Source: an uncultured Bartonella sp. (lineage in GTDB: Bacteria; Pseudomonadota; Alphaproteobacteria; Rhizobiales; Rhizobiaceae). Taken from it: DNA of 64,000 nt. Shown here piece after piece: positions 55,139 to 64,000 of the stretch. Under the pieces are notes generated by a model. The model worked only from the letters and a program-made list of their open reading frames with translations. It ran no database searches and was not told the DNA's origin. Within the stretch, counting starts at the first letter, position 1. Each line of letters starts with the position of its first letter. The stretch covers positions 124,001-188,000 of the forward strand of contig CAMLCZ010000003.1 in assembly GCA_946478665.1 (NCBI GenBank). The letters run 5' to 3'. The position numbers and the translations under genes are program-made.

Positions 55139-56221
55139 TTATTGCGAAATTGAATAATTATCGACACGGTCTGAATGTTTAACGTTTTTAGGCAACCATG
55201 ATTTTTCAGGTGCTTTTGATGGTTGGGCATTTATATCGCCAATCAGTCCGTTATTTTGACCTGCCATATCGGAAAGGTTAATTGGCGGAACCCTGTCTAT
55301 GTCCTTTGGTAATATCTCTATAGCAGGACCTTTGGGATCTGCCGCTACATGCCCTTCAGTATCATCTTTTTCAAGATTGAAAATCGCTTCCAAAGGTTTT
55401 TCCAAATAAAATGCCAATTTCTTTTTACCGGCACTTGTAAAGTTAATGCCATCATTGGCACGCAACCTTACCGTCTGTCCATTAATGTCATAACCGGAAA
55501 GGGCAAATTTTCCATTTTCATCAATGAAACCTTCCCAAACATCAACAAAACGGCCACCAGCTGTTTCGGTAGCTTGCTTGTAAAGCGTATTAAAGGAAAC
55601 AATGGATAGGTTTAACTGCTCATCTTTGAACGCTGGCAACCCCATCCATATCCACGGTTTTCCAGTTTCTTTCAGTGCACTGATAACGTTGTTGATCCGC
55701 TGGCGATAAATATTAGTCCATTCGGTCTGCTCTGGCGTATAAGTTTTTCCATTCACTTTCAAAGGTTGTGCGTCATTGGCACCTATAGCCATCACTATAA
55801 CATCAGGCTTTTCTTTGGAAACGAGCTTTTTTATATTCACCGGCCAGTTATAAACATCATCTCTCGTCAAGCCGGAAGATATATTTGTTCCATTGAGAAC
55901 AGTAATATGGACATTATCGGAATTGATTTGGTTTAATCCATCAACGGTTGCATTACCCACAAAGTCCCCAAGAATGAGTATTCTCTTGGCGTCTTGCGCT
56001 TTAGGTGTGACTTTAGGCATGACTTTTGGCAAAACTGGAGGGTTTTGCTTTTTTCTGATGGGCTTGACTGGCGCAACAGGTGGCGGTGGAGGAGCAGGAA
56101 ATTGATCCTTATGACCAAAAATTACGTCGAAAAAATTACGCGCAAAACTTATATTGGGCTGTGCGACAGACATTGCCAATACCGATAAAATCAACAGCAA
56201 TATATGCATTATCTTGCGCAT
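55139..56221 (-). CDS. DUF459-like SGNH-fold periplasmic protein
   Basis: The 360 residues have a signal peptide, a Pro/Lys-rich linker (PPPPPVAPVKPIRKKQNPPV, about residues 44-63) and an SGNH-like domain. Block I reads ILILGDFVGN (Phe where active lipases/esterases have Ser), block III is VIVMAIGANDAQPL, and block V is NDGINFTSAGKKKL with Asn where the catalytic His normally stands. DUF459 proteins of Rhizobiales have this general form and act on the cell envelope in some reports; here the triad looks incomplete, so a binding role is possible. It precedes a transglycosylase gene with a 28-base gap, suggesting cell-wall work. Confidence 0.75.
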   Translation of the reverse strand: MRKIMHILLLILSVLAMSVAQPNISFARNFFDVIFGHKDQFPAPPPPPVAPVKPIRKKQNPPVLPKVMPKVTPKAQDAKRILILGDFVGNATVDGLNQINSDNVHITVLNGTNISSGLTRDDVYNWPVNIKKLVSKEKPDVIVMAIGANDAQPLKVNGKTYTPEQTEWTNIYRQRINNVISALKETGKPWIWMGLPAFKDEQLNLSIVSFNTLYKQATETAGGRFVDVWEGFIDENGKFALSGYDINGQTVRLRANDGINFTSAGKKKLAFYLEKPLEAIFNLEKDDTEGHVAADPKGPAIEILPKDIDRVPPINLSDMAGQNNGLIGDINAQPSKAPEKSWLPKNVKHSDRVDNYSISQ

Positions 56222-56249
56222 AAAAACAGGCAGTCCTTAAATTTTCCAA

Positions 56250-57521
56250 TTATCGTTTTCTCAATATTGTTAGCAATTCACGACTGGGATTGCCATCAGG
56301 TTTTAATCCATTGCGACTTTGAAAAGCTTTAATTGCGTTTTTGGTTACTTCGCCATTTTTGCCATCTATTTTGCCATGATAATATCCTAAAGCTGACAGA
56401 TGCGACTGTACTTCTTGCCGTTCTTGTATGGAAATTCCAGTAAATGGTCTGTTCCAATCTTTAACCAATCCAGGATACCCTGCTATTCTATCTGACAATA
56501 AGCCAACAGCAAAAGCATAACGGTCGGCACTGTTATATCTTTTTATGACAAAGAAATTTTTCGTAACAAGAAAAACAGGACCATTCGTCCCATCAGGCAA
56601 TTTTAATGTTGCCTTATCAGACGGTGTTGGGAAAGGTTTTCCGTTAGCTCTTCTAATACCTAATCTTGCCCATTCTGCCAATGTCAAAGATCCGGACGGA
56701 AATTTTTGACCTTCAGGTAATATCACTTCATAGCCCCAAGTGCGTCCTGTTTGCCAACCATTTTTATGGAGTAAATTGGCTGCGGTTGCTAAAGCATCAG
56801 GCACGGAGGTCCATATATCCCGTTTTCCATCGCCATCCATATCAACCGCATATGTCAGATAACTTGTCGGAATAAATTGGGTGTGCCCCAAGGCACCTGC
56901 CCAAGATCCCATGAGATGTGATCTATCAATATCGCCAGATTGAAGAATTTTTAACGCCGCAATCAATTGTGTTTGCGCATATTTTGAACGCCGTTTATCG
57001 CCGTAAGCTAGTGTCGCTAATGAACGGATAGCATAGCGCATGGCGGTATCTCTATCCATCGCTGCACCGTAATCCGATTCAATAGACCAGATTGCCAAAA
57101 GTGTATTGCGATCAACACCAAACCGTTTTTCTATCGAATTAAGCCATTTACCCCACTTTTTCGCGTGACTGCGTCCCAGTGCGATAGCGTTATCCTGAAC
57201 GCGGTTGTCAAAATAGTTCCATGTTGGGTCGGTAAATTCAGGTTGGTAATTTGCTTTTTTTAAAACTTCCGGATCGGGTGAATCGACCCCTTTGAACGCT
57301 AAGGCATAGGTGGCTGGTGTAATGCCAGCATTAAAAGCAACGGTTCTAAATTCTGCAATCCAATGCTTAAAACCATTATCAGCATTTGCAGTAGAGGTGA
57401 GTAAGCCAGAACTCGCACCAAGAAAACTTGCCAAGCCCATCAAAGCAAATCGTCTGGTTATCGAGAAATAGTACGGCGATTTATTATTACATTTATTATT
57501 ATATTTATTATCATGTTCCAT
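56250..57521 (-). CDS. Lytic murein transglycosylase, MltB family, with peptidoglycan-binding domain
   Basis: The enzyme cleaves peptidoglycan glycan strands. The 423 residues show a signal segment with twin arginines (SITRRFALMGLASFLGASSG), the MltB domain with catalytic Glu in LLAIWSIESDYGAAMDRDTA, SWAGALGHTQFIPTSYLTYA and the DGDGKRDIWTSVPDALATAA loop, and a C-terminal peptidoglycan-binding domain (about residues 365-420; EVQSHLSALGYYHGKIDGKN). The RR pair could mean Tat export, though the h-region also suits Sec. It lies 28 bases before the SGNH gene in the same direction. Confidence 0.9.
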   Translation of the reverse strand: MEHDNKYNNKCNNKSPYYFSITRRFALMGLASFLGASSGLLTSTANADNGFKHWIAEFRTVAFNAGITPATYALAFKGVDSPDPEVLKKANYQPEFTDPTWNYFDNRVQDNAIALGRSHAKKWGKWLNSIEKRFGVDRNTLLAIWSIESDYGAAMDRDTAMRYAIRSLATLAYGDKRRSKYAQTQLIAALKILQSGDIDRSHLMGSWAGALGHTQFIPTSYLTYAVDMDGDGKRDIWTSVPDALATAANLLHKNGWQTGRTWGYEVILPEGQKFPSGSLTLAEWARLGIRRANGKPFPTPSDKATLKLPDGTNGPVFLVTKNFFVIKRYNSADRYAFAVGLLSDRIAGYPGLVKDWNRPFTGISIQERQEVQSHLSALGYYHGKIDGKNGEVTKNAIKAFQSRNGLKPDGNPSRELLTILRKR

Positions 57522-57804
57522 CGTAATTCTAACCGCCCCGATTTATTTTTTTTCCATTAATCATAATTATCTCGTGAATATGGATAGAAAAATGTTCTGT
57601 CATGTTAATTTATGCTATTTTTTTTAAAAAAATCTTTTATGTATCGCTTCATTGGTGATTTGTTTTGCATTTTTACGCGTAAGGAAATCACATAACGTTT
57701 CGCAATGCGATAAAAGATGATGAAGATTAAGCTTATTAATCATATTTTTGAGCATTATTAATGTTAAGGTTACAAAAATAACAATTTATGTCAGGAGACT
57801 AGAC

Positions 57805-58689
57805 TTGCGTAAAATTCGGAAAGCAGTATTCCCCGTAGCTGGACTTGGAACTCGTTTTCTTCCCGCCACAAAAACAGTTCCGAAAGAAATGCTGACTGTG
57901 GTCGACAAGCCGGTCATCCAATATGTTGTTGATGAGGCGCGCCAAGCCGGTATCGAGCATCTTATTTTCGTAACCGGTCGCAACAAATCGGTTATCGAAG
58001 ATTATTTTGATGCGCAGGTTGAACTTTATACCACTCTTGCCGAGCGTGGTAAAAAAGAAGAGCTTGATCACCTTAAGGATTTGCAACCACAACCAGGCAC
58101 AACGTCATTTACACGCCAACAACAACCTTTGGGGTTGGGGCATGCGGTCTGGTGTGCGCGTGAATTGGTTGGTGATGAACCATTTGCACTTCTTTTGCCA
58201 GATATGGTGATGCAGTCGAAAAAAGGTTGCCTTTCGGAAATGGTGCGGCTTTATGAAGCAACAGGCGGTGGCAATATCATCGCCGTTCAAGAATGTGCTG
58301 CTGAAGAAGCCCATAAATATGGTATTGTTGGTTGCGGTGAAACTGTTGCCCATGGTTTTGAAATTACCCAAATGGTTGAAAAACCGGCACAAGGTACAGC
58401 TCCATCAAATTTGTACATTAACGGTCGATATATTTTGCAGCCAGAAATTTTTGATATCTTGGCACGGCAGGAAAAAGGCGCTGGTAACGAGATTCAATTG
58501 ACAGATGGCATGAATAAATTGGCTGAAAGCCAGACGTTCTATGGCTACCGTTTTGAAGGCTCAACATTTGATTGCGGCTCAAAAACAGGTTTCATTGAAG
58601 CAAACGTCGCATTTGCCTTGGCTAGAGCGGATATGCGAGAAAAAGTATACGAGCCTTTAGCAAGACTTTTAAGAGATGTGAAATTATAA
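57805..58689 (+). CDS. galU: UTP-glucose-1-phosphate uridylyltransferase GalU
   Basis: GalU makes UDP-glucose for envelope sugars. The 294 residues start at TTG 57805 ([20 protein letters not shown]), which has AGGAG 7 bases upstream; upstream in-frame starts would add unconserved residues. Landmarks are [35 protein letters not shown] and [19 protein letters not shown]. Length matches the family. kdsD follows after a gap dominated by a 13-bp hairpin. Confidence 0.95.
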   Translation: MRKIRKAVFPVAGLGTRFLPATKTVPKEMLTVVDKPVIQYVVDEARQAGIEHLIFVTGRNKSVIEDYFDAQVELYTTLAERGKKEELDHLKDLQPQPGTTSFTRQQQPLGLGHAVWCARELVGDEPFALLLPDMVMQSKKGCLSEMVRLYEATGGGNIIAVQECAAEEAHKYGIVGCGETVAHGFEITQMVEKPAQGTAPSNLYINGRYILQPEIFDILARQEKGAGNEIQLTDGMNKLAESQTFYGYRFEGSTFDCGSKTGFIEANVAFALARADMREKVYEPLARLLRDVKL

Positions 58690-58705
58690 AACATCTCTAG
58701 ACGGA

Positions 58706-58735
58706 TAGTCCGATTTGATTTATCAAATCGGACTA
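58706..58735 (+). repeat. Perfect hairpin abutting the kdsD start codon
   Basis: TAGTCCGATTTGA (58706-58718) pairs with TCAAATCGGACTA (58723-58735) through a 4-base loop (TTTA), 13 bp in all. The last A is the first base of the ATG at 58735, and there is no ribosome-binding site between stem and start and no T-run after it. Confidence 0.75.
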
Positions 58736-59730
58736 TGATGACTTATAAAACGCCCCATTTTACGGCTGAAGCCGCACTTTCATCAGCAAAACGCACTGTC
58801 TCTATCGAAAAGGCAGGCTTGGCTGCAATCGAAACAGCGCTAGAAAACGATCTTTCGGCTCCTTTTACCAAAGCCGTCGATGAAATTTTGCATGCCAAAG
58901 GGCGCGTTATAGTAACGGGTCTTGGCAAAAGCGGCCATATTGGTACCAAAATTGCAGCCACTTTAGCTTCAACCGGTACACCTGCATTTTTTGTTCATGC
59001 TGCAGAAGCAAATCATGGTGATCTCGGCATGATCGGCGAGGGTGATGTTATTCTTGCTTTGTCTTGGTCAGGGGAAACGGCAGAATTGGGAGGTATCCTT
59101 AATCATGCTGCCCGTTTTCGTATTCCGTTAATTGCGCTGACATCGGGTGAGCATTCAGCTTTGGGGAGAGCGGCAAATATATTGCTGTTATTGCCTAAGG
59201 TGGAAGAAGCTTGTCCTCACGGGTTAGCACCAACAACATCCACTTCTATGCAATTGGCTTTAGGCGATGCATTGGCTGTTGCTTTGTTGGAAATGCGTGG
59301 GTTTACTGCAAGCGATTTTAAAATTTTCCATCCGGGTGGTTCACTGGGTGCAAATTTGAAATATGTTGGCGATGTCATGCATCGTGGTGACAGTGTTCCA
59401 ATAGTAAAAACAGGAACATTGATGGCAAATGCTATGCGTACATTGGTGGAAAAGCATTTTGGCTGCGTGGCTGTTGTCGATAATCAAGGTGATTTATTGG
59501 GTATTATCACAGACGGTGATTTAGCACGCAATATTCATCGTGATCTTTCTGGTATGACTGTTGATGCGTTAATGACTAGGAATCCAAAAACAGTTAGCCC
59601 TGACACAATGGTAGGTGCTGCCACCGCACTGATTAACGATCATAAAATTGGTGCACTTCTTGTTGTAGAAAACAACAAACCGGTTGGCATTGTCCACTTC
59701 CATGATTTGTTGCATATCGGTGCTGCATAA
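58735..59730 (+). CDS. kdsD: Arabinose-5-phosphate isomerase KdsD (KpsF/GutQ family)
   Basis: KdsD makes arabinose 5-phosphate for KDO in LPS. The 331 residues have an SIS domain (VIVTGLGKSGHIGTKIAATL, EANHGDLGMIGEGDVILALS, SGETAELGG) with PTTSTSMQLALGDALAVALL, and two CBS domains (about 205-325; FGCVAVVDNQGDLLGIITDG, HKIGALLVVENNKPVGIVHF). Either ATG at 58735 or 58738 may be used. The start lies at the edge of a strong hairpin, so translation may be restrained or coupled to structure opening. Confidence 0.94.
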   Translation: MMTYKTPHFTAEAALSSAKRTVSIEKAGLAAIETALENDLSAPFTKAVDEILHAKGRVIVTGLGKSGHIGTKIAATLASTGTPAFFVHAAEANHGDLGMIGEGDVILALSWSGETAELGGILNHAARFRIPLIALTSGEHSALGRAANILLLLPKVEEACPHGLAPTTSTSMQLALGDALAVALLEMRGFTASDFKIFHPGGSLGANLKYVGDVMHRGDSVPIVKTGTLMANAMRTLVEKHFGCVAVVDNQGDLLGIITDGDLARNIHRDLSGMTVDALMTRNPKTVSPDTMVGAATALINDHKIGALLVVENNKPVGIVHFHDLLHIGAA

Positions 59731-60333
59731 ATTTCATATGTGACTATTTCGGAATATAGGAGAGTGAAGAGGTAATTGCATTTTATTACTTTTTTCGTCC
59801 CTAACATTGTTCGGTAGGCTAAAAAACTACAGCGTAAGAGCGGTTTATCTACGTCATCAAACCATCATCATAACACGGCTGCTATGTCAGATGTTGGTCG
59901 AGGCGCTATCCTCGTTTCAATATTTATATTTTTGCATAATAGGCGCATATATTGCGACAATCTATAATTGAACGCGAATAATATAATCAACCGAGAAAGA
60001 TGCATTTCCCTTGGGTAAGGTCACTCAATAGACTATGGTTTTTTTGACTAAACTTGGATTGCGATATTAATTATCTAAAATAGATTTTTTCAAAAATATA
60101 AATAATTCATAATTTTAATTATAGAAAATATATTTAATGCATATTTTTATTTCTATTATTAAAAATTTACAATTTGTTTCATGAGATGTTTTCAATATTT
60201 TATCGATATTGGCAAAGAAAATCATGCGACATTTTTTAAACGAAAAAAATCTCAGCAGTTTTAGATAAATAAGTCGGCTCATTTAATTTTTTCATGAAAA
60301 CAGAAACGGGCCATTTGGCCCGTTTCATTGATA
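59731..60333. other. Intergenic region between kdsD and katA
   Basis: 603 bases between convergent genes. It contains the katA terminator at 60295-60325. The rest is AT-rich; no gene, RNA or repeat is convincing, though a small RNA cannot be excluded. Confidence 0.4.
60295..60325 (-). terminator. Intrinsic terminator of katA
   Basis: AAACGGGCC (60304-60312) pairs with GGCCCGTTT (60317-60325) through the loop ATTT, 9 bp; on the minus strand it is followed by TCTGTTTTC, just after the catalase stop. Confidence 0.85.
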
Positions 60334-61791
60334 TTATTTTGCTGTTTTTTTCTTAGCCAGTGCAGCGCGTACACCGGCAGCATAATCAGGATGAACTTTT
60401 TCAAAATGTCCAAGCTGACGTTCAATAATAAAATCAGGAACACCTTCCATTGAATCTGCAATATTGGAAAATAAACGATTTTTCTGTCCTTCATCAAATA
60501 GATTGAACAGTGCCGTCACCTGACTATAATCATCTTGTCCAACCCGATGGTCATAACGCGCAGCGTCGCCCGATATTTTGAGTGGTGGTTCTTTAGCAGA
60601 TGGATCTTCAACAGGGCCATTGAATGAATTTGGTTCATAATAGGCATCGGGGTTGGTTGATGCGTTGCCGCCAAATGTATTCATTTGTCCATCCCGATTA
60701 TAATTATGCACCGGACAATGTGGTTTGTTGACAGGTATCTGTTCATAATGCGTTCCCAAACGATAACGATGCGCATCAGCGTAGGAAAATATGCGGGCTT
60801 GCAACACTTTATCGGGTGAAAAACTAATGCCAGGTACAATATTTGATGGGGAAAATGCAGCCTGTTCGATTTCTGCGTAATAGTCATCAGCATTACGATT
60901 TAATTCTAAAATACCAATATCCATTGGAGGGTAATCTTTGTGCGGCCACACTTTGGTTAGATCAAATGGATTGTATGGTGTTTTATTGGCGTCTTCTTCC
61001 GGCATAATCTGAACTTGAACTTTCCAACGTGGAAAATTACCGCTTTCGATTGCATTGTATAATGCTATTTGCGAACTCTCGCGCGTTTTACCAATAACTT
61101 CTTGCGATTCTTCATTGGTATAGAATTTTATGCCCTGCATTGTCTTGAAATGGAATTTGACCCAATAACGTTCACCCGCATCATTCCAAAATGAAAACGT
61201 ATGGGAACCATAACCATTCATATGCATGGTATCGATTGGTATGCCCCGATCAGACATTAATATTGTAACTTGGTGCAAGCTTTCAGGAGAAAGTGACCAG
61301 AAATCCCACTGCGCTGTGTTCGATCTAAGGTGCGTGCGTGGGTGCCGCTTTTGGGTATGAATGAAATCAGGAAATTTATACGGATCACGTATGAAGAATA
61401 CCGGCGTGTTATTACCAACCAAATCCCAGTTTCCTTCAGATGTATAGAATTTTAACGCAAATCCACGAACATCACGTTCTGTATCTGCCGCACCTAATTC
61501 TCCAGCAACCAAAGAAAACCGTCCAATCATTGGCGTTTCAGTTCCTGGTTTAAACACCGCAGCCTTTGTATAACGGGTAATGTCTCCAGTAATTTTCAAA
61601 ACGCCATATGCACCTACGGCTTTGGCGTGAACGGTGCGCTCTGGAATACGTTCTCTATTCTGATGCGCCAATTTTTCAATTAATTGATAATCTTGCATCA
61701 ATAATGGGCCACGTGGACCTGCACTAATAGCATTTTGATTATCTGGTATTGCAGAACCTGCCGTTGTTGTTAACGTTACCCGATCTGTCAT
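60334..61791 (-). CDS. katA: Monofunctional haem catalase KatA
   Basis: The enzyme breaks down hydrogen peroxide. The 485 residues from ATG 61791 carry the catalytic His55 in [13 protein letters not shown], the [20 protein letters not shown] segment and the haem-ligand Tyr in [15 protein letters not shown]; the length is that of small-subunit (clade 3) catalases. GGAGG lies 5 bases before this ATG; the ATG four codons upstream is not favoured. The divergent neighbour is oxyR, so peroxide-dependent control by OxyR is likely. Confidence 0.95.
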   Translation of the reverse strand: MTDRVTLTTTAGSAIPDNQNAISAGPRGPLLMQDYQLIEKLAHQNRERIPERTVHAKAVGAYGVLKITGDITRYTKAAVFKPGTETPMIGRFSLVAGELGAADTERDVRGFALKFYTSEGNWDLVGNNTPVFFIRDPYKFPDFIHTQKRHPRTHLRSNTAQWDFWSLSPESLHQVTILMSDRGIPIDTMHMNGYGSHTFSFWNDAGERYWVKFHFKTMQGIKFYTNEESQEVIGKTRESSQIALYNAIESGNFPRWKVQVQIMPEEDANKTPYNPFDLTKVWPHKDYPPMDIGILELNRNADDYYAEIEQAAFSPSNIVPGISFSPDKVLQARIFSYADAHRYRLGTHYEQIPVNKPHCPVHNYNRDGQMNTFGGNASTNPDAYYEPNSFNGPVEDPSAKEPPLKISGDAARYDHRVGQDDYSQVTALFNLFDEGQKNRLFSNIADSMEGVPDFIIERQLGHFEKVHPDYAAGVRAALAKKKTAK

Positions 61792-62188
61792 GATGCCCTC
61801 CAATAATTATGGCTATTTTCGCGCTTAATACGCTTCGCATCTAATAAAATAGGGTAATTTTAGATAAATTCTAATTTTAAATTGTTTTAATTTTCATCAG
61901 AAAATTTAATAGGCTAAGTTTTATGGAGCATGTATAAAAGAAAAATTCTATAATTTTTGATTTAATATCAAACAATAATAGAAAAACATCAGTTATTTAA
62001 GAGAAATATTCTATAAATCTATTTTATGATTTTTATGACAAAGAAATAAATTGCGAATTATGAGCTAAGACATAAGTCGTTATATTTTACGGACCTCAAA
62101 GTTTTAAAACCAATTTTGTTCACAAGAAGACCCGTCGCTAGATGACATAGCACTCAATTCAACATTTGGTCGAGATTTTATAACAAAA

Positions 62189-62404
62189 TTAGTGGGAAGC
62201 CGAAAGATAAGGGGGTATATAATTCGGCTTCCTTGAGCCATCTTCATTGGGGAAGACAGCAGTATCACTTTTATTTGTTTTAAAGGTCGAGTGCCCACCA
62301 ACTTAAGCTGGTATTGCTGGTGAGAGATATTTAACAACAGCTCTAGCTGATAGGCCCTCAATCTCTATAGCTGGCGGTATACCTTCCGGCTCGGATACCA
62401 CCAA
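62189..62404 (-). pseudogene. Possible decayed coding remnant between katA and oxyR
   Basis: In one minus-strand frame, 72 codons starting from TTG 62404 read like protein (VSEPEGIPPAIEIEGLSARA ... then after an in-frame TAA at 62303-62305, TAVFPNEDGSRKPNY), before a second stop at 62189-62191. Composition is protein-like, unlike the surrounding AT-rich spacer. No family is recognised. It may be chance; the single internal stop suggests a remnant. Confidence 0.3.
62195..62232. repeat. Inverted repeat in the katA-oxyR gap
   Basis: GGAAGCCGAA (62195-62204) and TTCGGCTTCC (62223-62232) form a perfect 10-bp stem with an 18-base loop. No T-run follows on either strand, so its role is unknown. Confidence 0.6.
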
Positions 62405-62492
62405 TTATCCCTTAGGGATGTCGGCACATTAACGCCCGTCGATTACTATTTCCAATTGCTTTTTATTGTTTTTTATATAAGAAAAACTTATC

Positions 62493-63407
62493 ATGTTTAC
62501 AGTCAAACAACTTCGATATTTTCAAACACTTGCTAATATTGGCCACTTCGGTGAAGCTTCTGATAAATTAGGAATCTCGCAACCGGCACTTTCAGCACAA
62601 ATTGCTGAAATGGAAAAAATGGCTGGTTCTGCGCTTTTTGAGCGTACGGCAAAGCGTATTATTTTAACGCCTCTAGGGTTGAGCTTTCTGCCCTATGTTA
62701 ATGATATTCTGGGGAGGATGTCGGCTTTAGGCGACATTATTGCGTCGCACAAAGTTCCTTTAAGTCACCCCCTTAAGCTTGGTATTATTCCAACGGTTGC
62801 ACCTTATTTGTTGCCATCATTATTGCCTAGAATACGCTATCTTTATCCCTCACTGTCATTGCAAATCAAAGAGTCGAAAACGGATAGAGTTGTAGAATTA
62901 TTACGCTCGGGAAGTTTGGACACGATTGTGGCAGCATCGCCCATTGACGAAGATGAGTTTGTATGTGAGCCGCTTTTTGACGATAATTTTTATTATGCTG
63001 TCCCCAGAGATGATCCCAATGCTTTATATAAAAGCGTAAAAGAAGGCAGTGTCGATACGGGCAAACTTTTGTTGTTGGAGGAGGGGCATTGTTTGCGTGA
63101 TCAAACATTGGAAGCGTGCCATACAAAACAGTATCGTCACGACATCACCGCCTCGTCACTAACAACGTTGATCCAACTTGTGGCAAATGGCATTGGTATG
63201 ACAATCGTTCCACAATTGGCGGTTAGTACCGAAGCGCGTACTGACAATATCAGTGTAATAGCGTTTGATGGAGAAATACCGAAACGTCGTATCTGCCTGT
63301 TTTGGAGAAGAAGAAGCCGACGCAGTAAGGATTTTAAACTGCTTGCCGAGTTGTTGAAATCCGTTGCCCAACCAATTTTGGATCAGGCAAAGAACTATAT
63401 TGGCTAA
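62493..63407 (+). CDS. oxyR: Hydrogen-peroxide-sensing regulator OxyR
   Basis: OxyR is a LysR-family activator that senses peroxide through a disulfide. The 304 residues have the winged HTH (KQLRYFQTLANIGHFGEASD, LGISQPALSAQIAEMEK) and the sensor domain with the redox pair Cys200 and Cys209 in LLLLEEGHCLRDQTLEACH, the spacing of E. coli Cys199/Cys208. The C-terminal NGIGMTIVPQLAV is typical. It is divergent from katA, its expected target. The start region has a small hairpin and only a weak ribosome-binding site. Confidence 0.95.
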   Translation: MFTVKQLRYFQTLANIGHFGEASDKLGISQPALSAQIAEMEKMAGSALFERTAKRIILTPLGLSFLPYVNDILGRMSALGDIIASHKVPLSHPLKLGIIPTVAPYLLPSLLPRIRYLYPSLSLQIKESKTDRVVELLRSGSLDTIVAASPIDEDEFVCEPLFDDNFYYAVPRDDPNALYKSVKEGSVDTGKLLLLEEGHCLRDQTLEACHTKQYRHDITASSLTTLIQLVANGIGMTIVPQLAVSTEARTDNISVIAFDGEIPKRRICLFWRRRSRRSKDFKLLAELLKSVAQPILDQAKNYIG

Positions 63408-64000
63408 GTCAATAACGACAAGAATAAATTAGCCGGATAATTAATATCTCATATATAGGCAAACCTTATGCATTTTGCCTATATACGTGACGGATTTTAT
63501 CTCAATTCACAGGGCTAACAGCGCAAAACCATTTTTAGCAATGTTCGAAAATAGCCTGTAAGCGCCTTACCCGACATGATAAAGGCAAAATCACTATTAT
63601 AAATGGCATTGCTGGTTTAACAAACAGCAGGGTAACTGGGTTGGATTAATAATTAGCCGGCTTTAAGTGATAGTTGAATGTTAAAAAAGATCGAAAGTAT
63701 TACGATATTTGCCTGACAGAACAGTTTGATAGCGTGTTGAAGCCTGTAGCTATTTTCTATCGAAAATGTATTTTTAAATTTTTCAACGCTCAAAACATAC
63801 CAATATTGATAAAACCGATTATTGACGCGACTATTATCTAAATAAGGTGTTCCTCAATACGAATTTGATCGGATCAAAATGTGCAATTGCTAGGCCAAAG
63901 ACGAGGCGATTTGTATATAAAATACGGGAAGTTTATTCTGATTTAGACTTGATGATCTAGACCAGAATTGCCGGTCAAACTCAAATATCGCGCTACAATT
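63408..64000. other. Non-coding tail of the window
   Basis: 593 bases after oxyR. Besides the inverted repeat at 63452-63485 I see no gene, RNA or promoter I can support. Several stretches (63560-63660) are less AT-rich and could belong to a regulatory region of a gene beyond the window. Confidence 0.4.
63452..63485 (+). repeat. Perfect inverted repeat downstream of oxyR
   Basis: TATATAGGCAAA (63452-63463) pairs with TTTGCCTATATA (63474-63485), 12 bp with a 10-base loop, 45 bases after the oxyR stop. There is no T-run, so it would be an atypical terminator or an RNA-end stabiliser. Confidence 0.6.

Larger units (their letters stand above)
61792..62492. other. katA-oxyR intergenic region
   Basis: 701 bases, long for a divergent control region. 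Next to katA it is very AT-rich and may hold OxyR sites, but no clear tandem ATAG motif could be fixed by eye. At 62195-62232 there is a 10-bp inverted repeat (GGAAGCCGAA/TTCGGCTTCC), and 62189-62404 on the minus strand looks like a decayed reading frame. ATAAG/CTTAT (62477-62491) forms a small hairpin right before the oxyR start. Confidence 0.45.

Noticed and set aside
58706-58735. Intrinsic terminator after galU
   Set aside because: The stem is followed directly by ATGATGAC with no T-run, so a standard intrinsic terminator is not supported.
61804-61900. Tandem OxyR binding sites upstream of katA
   Set aside because: The stretch is so AT-rich that partial matches to the loose OxyR consensus are expected by chance; no full match could be fixed.
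62104-62361. Uninterrupted 85-codon minus-strand frame in the katA-oxyR gap
   Set aside because: No start signal and an implausible composition; a neighbouring frame with one stop reads more like protein and is listed instead as a low-confidence remnant.

Overview
The window looks like chromosomal DNA of an AT-rich member of the Hyphomicrobiales (Rhizobiales), closest in gene content and order to Bartonella/Brucella. The signs are the alphaproteobacterial flagellar set (motE, motC, a fliK/motD-type gene, ftcR, flaF, flbT), a linked ialA(rppH)-ialB pair as in Bartonella, and the obgE-proB-proA-nadD-rsfS-rlmH-envC-ctpA run. No name finer than that is justified from sequence alone.

Layout. 1-23520 is one large flagellar cluster in four apparent transcription blocks, all on the + strand: flgB-flgC-(small orf)-fliE-flgG-flgA-flgI-motE-flgH-fliL-fliP; a single flagellin gene with its own promoter and a structured leader; fliF-(fliH-like)-motB-motC-fliK-(flagellar transglycosylase)-ftcR; and flgE-flgK-flgL-flaF-flbT-flgD-fliQ. 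Together they supply rod, hook, rings, motor stators, export-gate parts, hook-length control, flagellin and its post-transcriptional control. A 9-base motif (TCGCGCAAG) lies upstream of flgB, fliF and flgE and is a candidate binding site for the cluster regulator FtcR. The order breaks after fliQ, where flhA and fliR would be expected in relatives.

23.6-27.6 kb is an AT-rich accessory stretch holding only unknown genes: a low-complexity protein, a secreted cysteine-rich protein built of 21-residue tandem repeats, a small acidic protein, and three tandem paralogous secreted proteins with a conserved cysteine pair. It ends beside tRNA-Gln(CUG). This is the least explained part of the window.

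28-40 kb is housekeeping: ppx, rlmE, obgE, proline synthesis (proB, proA), NAD synthesis (nadD), ribosome silencing and modification (rsfS, rlmH), cell-wall processing (envC-like, ctpA), rppH/ialA and ialB. 40-43.3 kb is a metal-resistance unit: a His-rich Zn/Cd P-type ATPase, a divergent MerR-type regulator with a textbook 19-bp-spacer operator/promoter, and a small metal-binding protein. 43.3-51.1 kb holds two MHS-type MFS transporters, yggT, ppa, typA and mgtE. 51.5-59.7 kb holds an M3 peptidase, leuD, a zinicin-like protein with an altered zinc motif, a DUF459-like SGNH protein, a MltB-type transglycosylase, galU and kdsD. The window closes with a divergent katA/oxyR peroxide-defence pair.

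There is no insertion sequence, integrase, CRISPR array or rRNA in the window. Several start codons were set by ribosome-binding sites or signal peptides rather than by the longest open frame, and these are stated per gene.
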